In this document: positions 61,260-64,000 of the stretch, one piece after another
Layout: the number at the start of each line of letters is the position of its first letter
Numbering within the stretch: position 1 is the first letter of the stretch
Assembly (NCBI RefSeq): GCF_006439355.1
Contig: NZ_VFTG01000001.1
Span: 186,001 to 250,000 of the forward strand
Source of the DNA: Mesorhizobium sp. B4-1-3
GTDB lineage: Bacteria > Pseudomonadota > Alphaproteobacteria > Rhizobiales > Rhizobiaceae
Direction: 5' to 3'
Length of the DNA stretch: 64,000 bases
Program-made: the position numbers and the translations under genes
Notes under the pieces: generated by a model
The model's input: only the letters and a program-made list of their open reading frames with translations
The model's database searches: none
What the model was told of the DNA's origin: nothing

Positions 61260-62762
61260 ATGGCAAACCCGGATATCGTCATCATCGGCTCCGGCATCGG
61301 CGGCGCCACGATCGCCTCCGGCTTGGCCGGCAGCGGCGCCTCGATTCTGATCCTGGAGCGCGGCGAGCCGCTGCCGGCGACGCCGCATGCGCGCTCGACA
61401 CGATCGATCTTCATCGACGAGCACTACCGGCCGAAGGAGATGTGGCGCGAGGCCGGCGGCGCTGCCTTCAACCCCGGCAACTACTATTATGTCGGCGGCA
61501 ATTCGAAATTCTTCGGCGCGGTCCTGATCCGCTACCGCAAGGAGGATTTTTCCGAGCTCGAGCATTTCGGCGGCGTCTCGCCGGCCTGGCCGTTTTCCTA
61601 TGACGAATTCGAGCCCTGGTATTCGAAGGCCGAGCAGCTTTTTCGCGTGCGCGGCACACTCGGCGAGGACCCGACCGAACCGTTCCATTCGATCCCATAC
61701 GCCTTCAGGCCGGTGCCGGACGAGCCGCCGATCGCGCGCGCCCGCGCCGAGCTCAAATCCCTCGGTTTGCATCCCGCCTCGCTACCGCTCGGCGTCGACA
61801 TCGAGACCTGGCTGAAGGAAGGCAGGACGGGCTGGGACGCCTTCCCCAACACCGGCCAGGGCAAGATCGACGCCCAGACCGGCCCGCTGACGGCAGCGCT
61901 CACCGACAAGAACATCCGCCTCGAAACCGGAGCCCATGTCGACTGGCTGGAGACATCGCCGGACGGCAAGGCGATTGCCGCCATCCACTACACGCAAGAT
62001 GGCGCGCAAAAGACGCTGTCGCCGAAGCTCGTCATCTTGTCGGCCGGCGCAATCAATTCGGCGGCCATCCTGCTGCGCTCGCCGTCGGCGAAAGGCAAAG
62101 GCCTTGCCAACAGCTCCGACCAGGTCGGACGCAATTTCATGAACCATAATTCGAGCGCGATGCTGGCGATCGACCCGCGCCGCCGCAACGACAGCGTCTA
62201 CCAGAAGACGCTGATGCTCAACGACTACTATCTATCGGACGGCAAAGGCGGCAAGCCGCTCGGCAATGTGCAGCTGCTCGGCAAGATCGACGGCAACATG
62301 CTCAAGGCCAATGTGAAGACGATGCCGAAATTCGTGCTCGACTTCATGGCCGGCCACGCCGTCGACTGGTACCTGATGTGCGAGGACCTGCCCGATCCCG
62401 AAAGCCGTATCATGGTCGACGGCAAGGAGATCGTCATGCAGTGGCGGCGCTCCAACATGCAGTCGCTGGAAGGCCTGACCAAGGTGATGCGAGAGAACCT
62501 GCGCGCCTGCGGTTATCCGATCGTGCTGTCGCGCCCCTTCGACAAACGCACGCCCTCGCACCAGTGCGGCACGGTGAAGATGGGTAACGATCCGGCCACC
62601 TCGCCGCTCGATCCATTCTGCCGCGCCTGGGATCACCGGAACCTGTTCGTCGTCGACGGCGGTTTCCTGCCGACCTCCGCCGCGGTCAATCCGGCGCTGT
62701 CGATCGCCGCCCAGGCGCTGCGGGTTGCCGACTACATCCGCAAGACGGAGCTCGCCGCATGA
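61260..62762 (+). CDS. GMC-family FAD-dependent oxidoreductase 1
   Basis: 500 residues. PDIVIIGSGIGGATIASGLAGSGASILILERG is the FAD loop; NYYYVGGNSKFFGAVLIRYRKEDF the second flavin-contact region; the catalytic His lies in SHQCGTVKMG, and NLFVVDGGFLPTSAAVNPAL is the family end. This is not the choline-dehydrogenase branch; the shorter FAD-binding pattern is nearer the sugar/C-glycoside and pyranose-oxidising GMC enzymes. It should oxidise an alcohol, possibly a sugar hydroxyl. It overlaps the SDR start by 4 bases. Confidence 0.85.
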   Translation: MANPDIVIIGSGIGGATIASGLAGSGASILILERGEPLPATPHARSTRSIFIDEHYRPKEMWREAGGAAFNPGNYYYVGGNSKFFGAVLIRYRKEDFSELEHFGGVSPAWPFSYDEFEPWYSKAEQLFRVRGTLGEDPTEPFHSIPYAFRPVPDEPPIARARAELKSLGLHPASLPLGVDIETWLKEGRTGWDAFPNTGQGKIDAQTGPLTAALTDKNIRLETGAHVDWLETSPDGKAIAAIHYTQDGAQKTLSPKLVILSAGAINSAAILLRSPSAKGKGLANSSDQVGRNFMNHNSSAMLAIDPRRRNDSVYQKTLMLNDYYLSDGKGGKPLGNVQLLGKIDGNMLKANVKTMPKFVLDFMAGHAVDWYLMCEDLPDPESRIMVDGKEIVMQWRRSNMQSLEGLTKVMRENLRACGYPIVLSRPFDKRTPSHQCGTVKMGNDPATSPLDPFCRAWDHRNLFVVDGGFLPTSAAVNPALSIAAQALRVADYIRKTELAA

Positions 62763-63520
62763 CCCGTCCGGCAGCCATCGTCACCGGCGGCGCGCGCGGC
62801 ATAGGGCTTGCCTGCGCTGAGGCACTGGCCCATGCCGGTTTCGACATTCTTGTCGCCGATCTTGCCGGGAAACCCGCCGACGGACTGGCCGAAAAGATCA
62901 CTAGGCGCGACGCGAAGTTTGCCTATGCCGCCTGCGACATCGCTTATCTCGGCGGCCATTCGACACTTGTCGAAGCCGCAATCAACGCCTTCGGCCACAT
63001 CGATTGCCTGGTCAACAATGCCGGCGTCGGCGCCGTGGTGCGCGGCGATCTTCTGGAATTGAAGCCGGAGAATTTCGATCGCGCGCTGGATATCAACTTG
63101 CGCGGCACGGTGTTCCTCAGCCAGGCCGTCGCCAAGGCCATGCTGGCGACCCCTGCCGTTTCGGCCCGGTCGATCATCACTATCACCTCGGTGAGCGCCG
63201 CCATGGCTTCGCCGGAACGAGCAGACTACTGCATTTCCAAGGCCGGCCTTTCGATGTGGGTGAAGAACCTGGCGCTGCGGCTGGCACCCGAGAACATCGG
63301 CGTGTTCGAGGTCCGGCCGGGCATCATCCGCACCGACATGACCTCCGGCGTTTCCGCCAAGTATGACGCCCTGATCGAGGGTGGCCTGGTGCCTGCCAAA
63401 CGCTGGGGCGAGGCCGCCGACATCGGCGGCGTCGTGGCCGCGCTCGCCTCTGGCAAATTCGGTTTTTCGACCGGATCGGTCATCGACGTCGACGGCGCGC
63501 TTTCCGTGCCACGCTTGTGA
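62759..63520 (+). CDS. SDR-family 3-ketoacyl-reductase-like oxidoreductase
   Basis: 253 residues. AAIVTGGARGIGLACAEAL has the cofactor loop, LVNNAGVG the NNAG motif, ITSVSAAM the Ser strand and YCISK the catalytic Tyr/Lys. VRPGIIRTDMT follows. It lies between the two GMC genes with overlap before and a 6-base gap after, so it probably acts on the same chain of hydroxyl or keto intermediates. Confidence 0.9.
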   Translation: MTRPAAIVTGGARGIGLACAEALAHAGFDILVADLAGKPADGLAEKITRRDAKFAYAACDIAYLGGHSTLVEAAINAFGHIDCLVNNAGVGAVVRGDLLELKPENFDRALDINLRGTVFLSQAVAKAMLATPAVSARSIITITSVSAAMASPERADYCISKAGLSMWVKNLALRLAPENIGVFEVRPGIIRTDMTSGVSAKYDALIEGGLVPAKRWGEAADIGGVVAALASGKFGFSTGSVIDVDGALSVPRL

Positions 63521-63526
63521 GGAACA

Positions 63527-64000
63527 ATGGCTGACTACATCATTGTTGGCGCCGGTCCGGCCGGCTGCGTTCTCGCCAACCGGCTGAGCGAAGATCCATC
63601 GAATTCGGTGCTGCTTCTGGAGGCAGGCGGCAAGGACTGGCACCCGTTGATCCACATGCCAGCGGGCTTCGCCAAGATGACCAAGGGCATCGCCTCTTGG
63701 GGTTGGTCGACCGTACCGCAGAGAAACATGAAGGACCGCGTCTTCTGGTACACGCAGGCCAAGGTGGTCGGCGGCGGCTCGTCGATCAACGCCCAGATCT
63801 ACACGCGCGGCAACGCCCGCGACTACGACGCCTGGGAGAAAGAGGAAGGGCTGACCGGCTGGAGCTATCGCGACGTGCTGCCTTATTTCAAGCGGGCCGA
63901 GAACAACCAGCGCTTCGCCAACGATTTCCATGGCGACCAGGGCCCGCTCGGCGTCTCGAACCCGATCTCGCCGCTGCCGATCTGCGAGGCCTATTTCCGC
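63527..64000 (+). CDS. GMC-family FAD-dependent oxidoreductase 2, N-terminal part
   Basis: The ATG at 63527 follows GAGGAACA; 158 residues are seen before the window ends. ADYIIVGAGPAGCVLANRLSEDP is the FAD loop and WYTQAKVVGGGSSINAQIYTRGNARDYDAWE the second GMC signature. Unlike oxidoreductase 1 this is the choline-dehydrogenase-like, long type. A second, different GMC enzyme in the same operon is unusual. Confidence 0.9.
   Translation, partial: MADYIIVGAGPAGCVLANRLSEDPSNSVLLLEAGGKDWHPLIHMPAGFAKMTKGIASWGWSTVPQRNMKDRVFWYTQAKVVGGGSSINAQIYTRGNARDYDAWEKEEGLTGWSYRDVLPYFKRAENNQRFANDFHGDQGPLGVSNPISPLPICEAYFR

Overview
The window is a 64 kb stretch of GC-rich chromosome from an alphaproteobacterium of the Rhizobiales, most likely Mesorhizobium or a close relative. 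The signs are an Omp10-type lipoprotein of the Brucella kind, homospermidine synthase, CpdR, a small heat-shock gene behind a ROSE-like RNA thermometer, the hisN-hutG-cpdR-tRNA-Val order, and an rhizobial-style dispersed palindromic repeat. I see no integrase, transposase, insertion sequence, phage gene or CRISPR array, so most of the window reads as core chromosome.

Layout. 1-4650: the end of a NicO-type nickel/cobalt exporter, then a leftward run of GNAT acetyltransferase, CDF metal exporter, small membrane protein and DenD-like dehydrogenase, and a divergent aminotransferase. 4660-10450: two SDR enzymes, a TerB/DUF533 protein, TrhO, KDPG aldolase, an AraC regulator, a broken small secreted-protein gene and tRNA-Gln. 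10540-22350: a DUF882 envelope protein, a sigma-54 response regulator, oligoendopeptidase F, a membrane-anchored Lys/Ala-rich helix-hairpin-helix protein, pabB-pabC, a DUF3445 haem protein, homospermidine synthase and Omp10. 22530-34180: a LysM-tailed 5'-nucleotidase, ferrochelatase, an SPFH/NfeD pair, KdsD, an outer-membrane barrel, GalU, a lytic transglycosylase and a DUF459 protein; much of this block serves the cell envelope. 34430-40770: gltD and gltB for ammonium assimilation. 41250-48890: threonine aldolase, an MBL hydrolase, a frameshifted TauE exporter, Hsp20, an alpha/beta hydrolase, HisN, a probable small RNA, HutG, CpdR and tRNA-Val.

49200-64000 is the most distinctive part: a LacI-controlled catabolic locus. 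A DUF993 aldolase-like gene runs left. LacI, a Gfo/Idh/MocA oxidoreductase, a CoA-transferase, an enoyl-CoA hydratase, an aldehyde dehydrogenase, a four-gene sugar ABC importer, a GMC oxidoreductase, an SDR and a second GMC oxidoreductase (cut by the window edge) run right with overlaps or very short gaps. Two matching palindromes in the divergent promoter look like LacI operators. The gene set suggests uptake of a sugar-like, glycosidic or polyol compound, stepwise oxidation to an acid, CoA activation, and hydratase/lyase cleavage. I cannot name the substrate.

Non-coding signals are rich: a ROSE thermometer with a heat-shock promoter, a three-hairpin small RNA whose promoter spacer is a perfect palindrome, four copies of a dispersed palindromic repeat, several clear terminators, and operator-like dyads. 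Four loci carry reading-frame damage (10.1, 43.3, 49.0 and 49.3 kb). Some of these may be sequencing indels.
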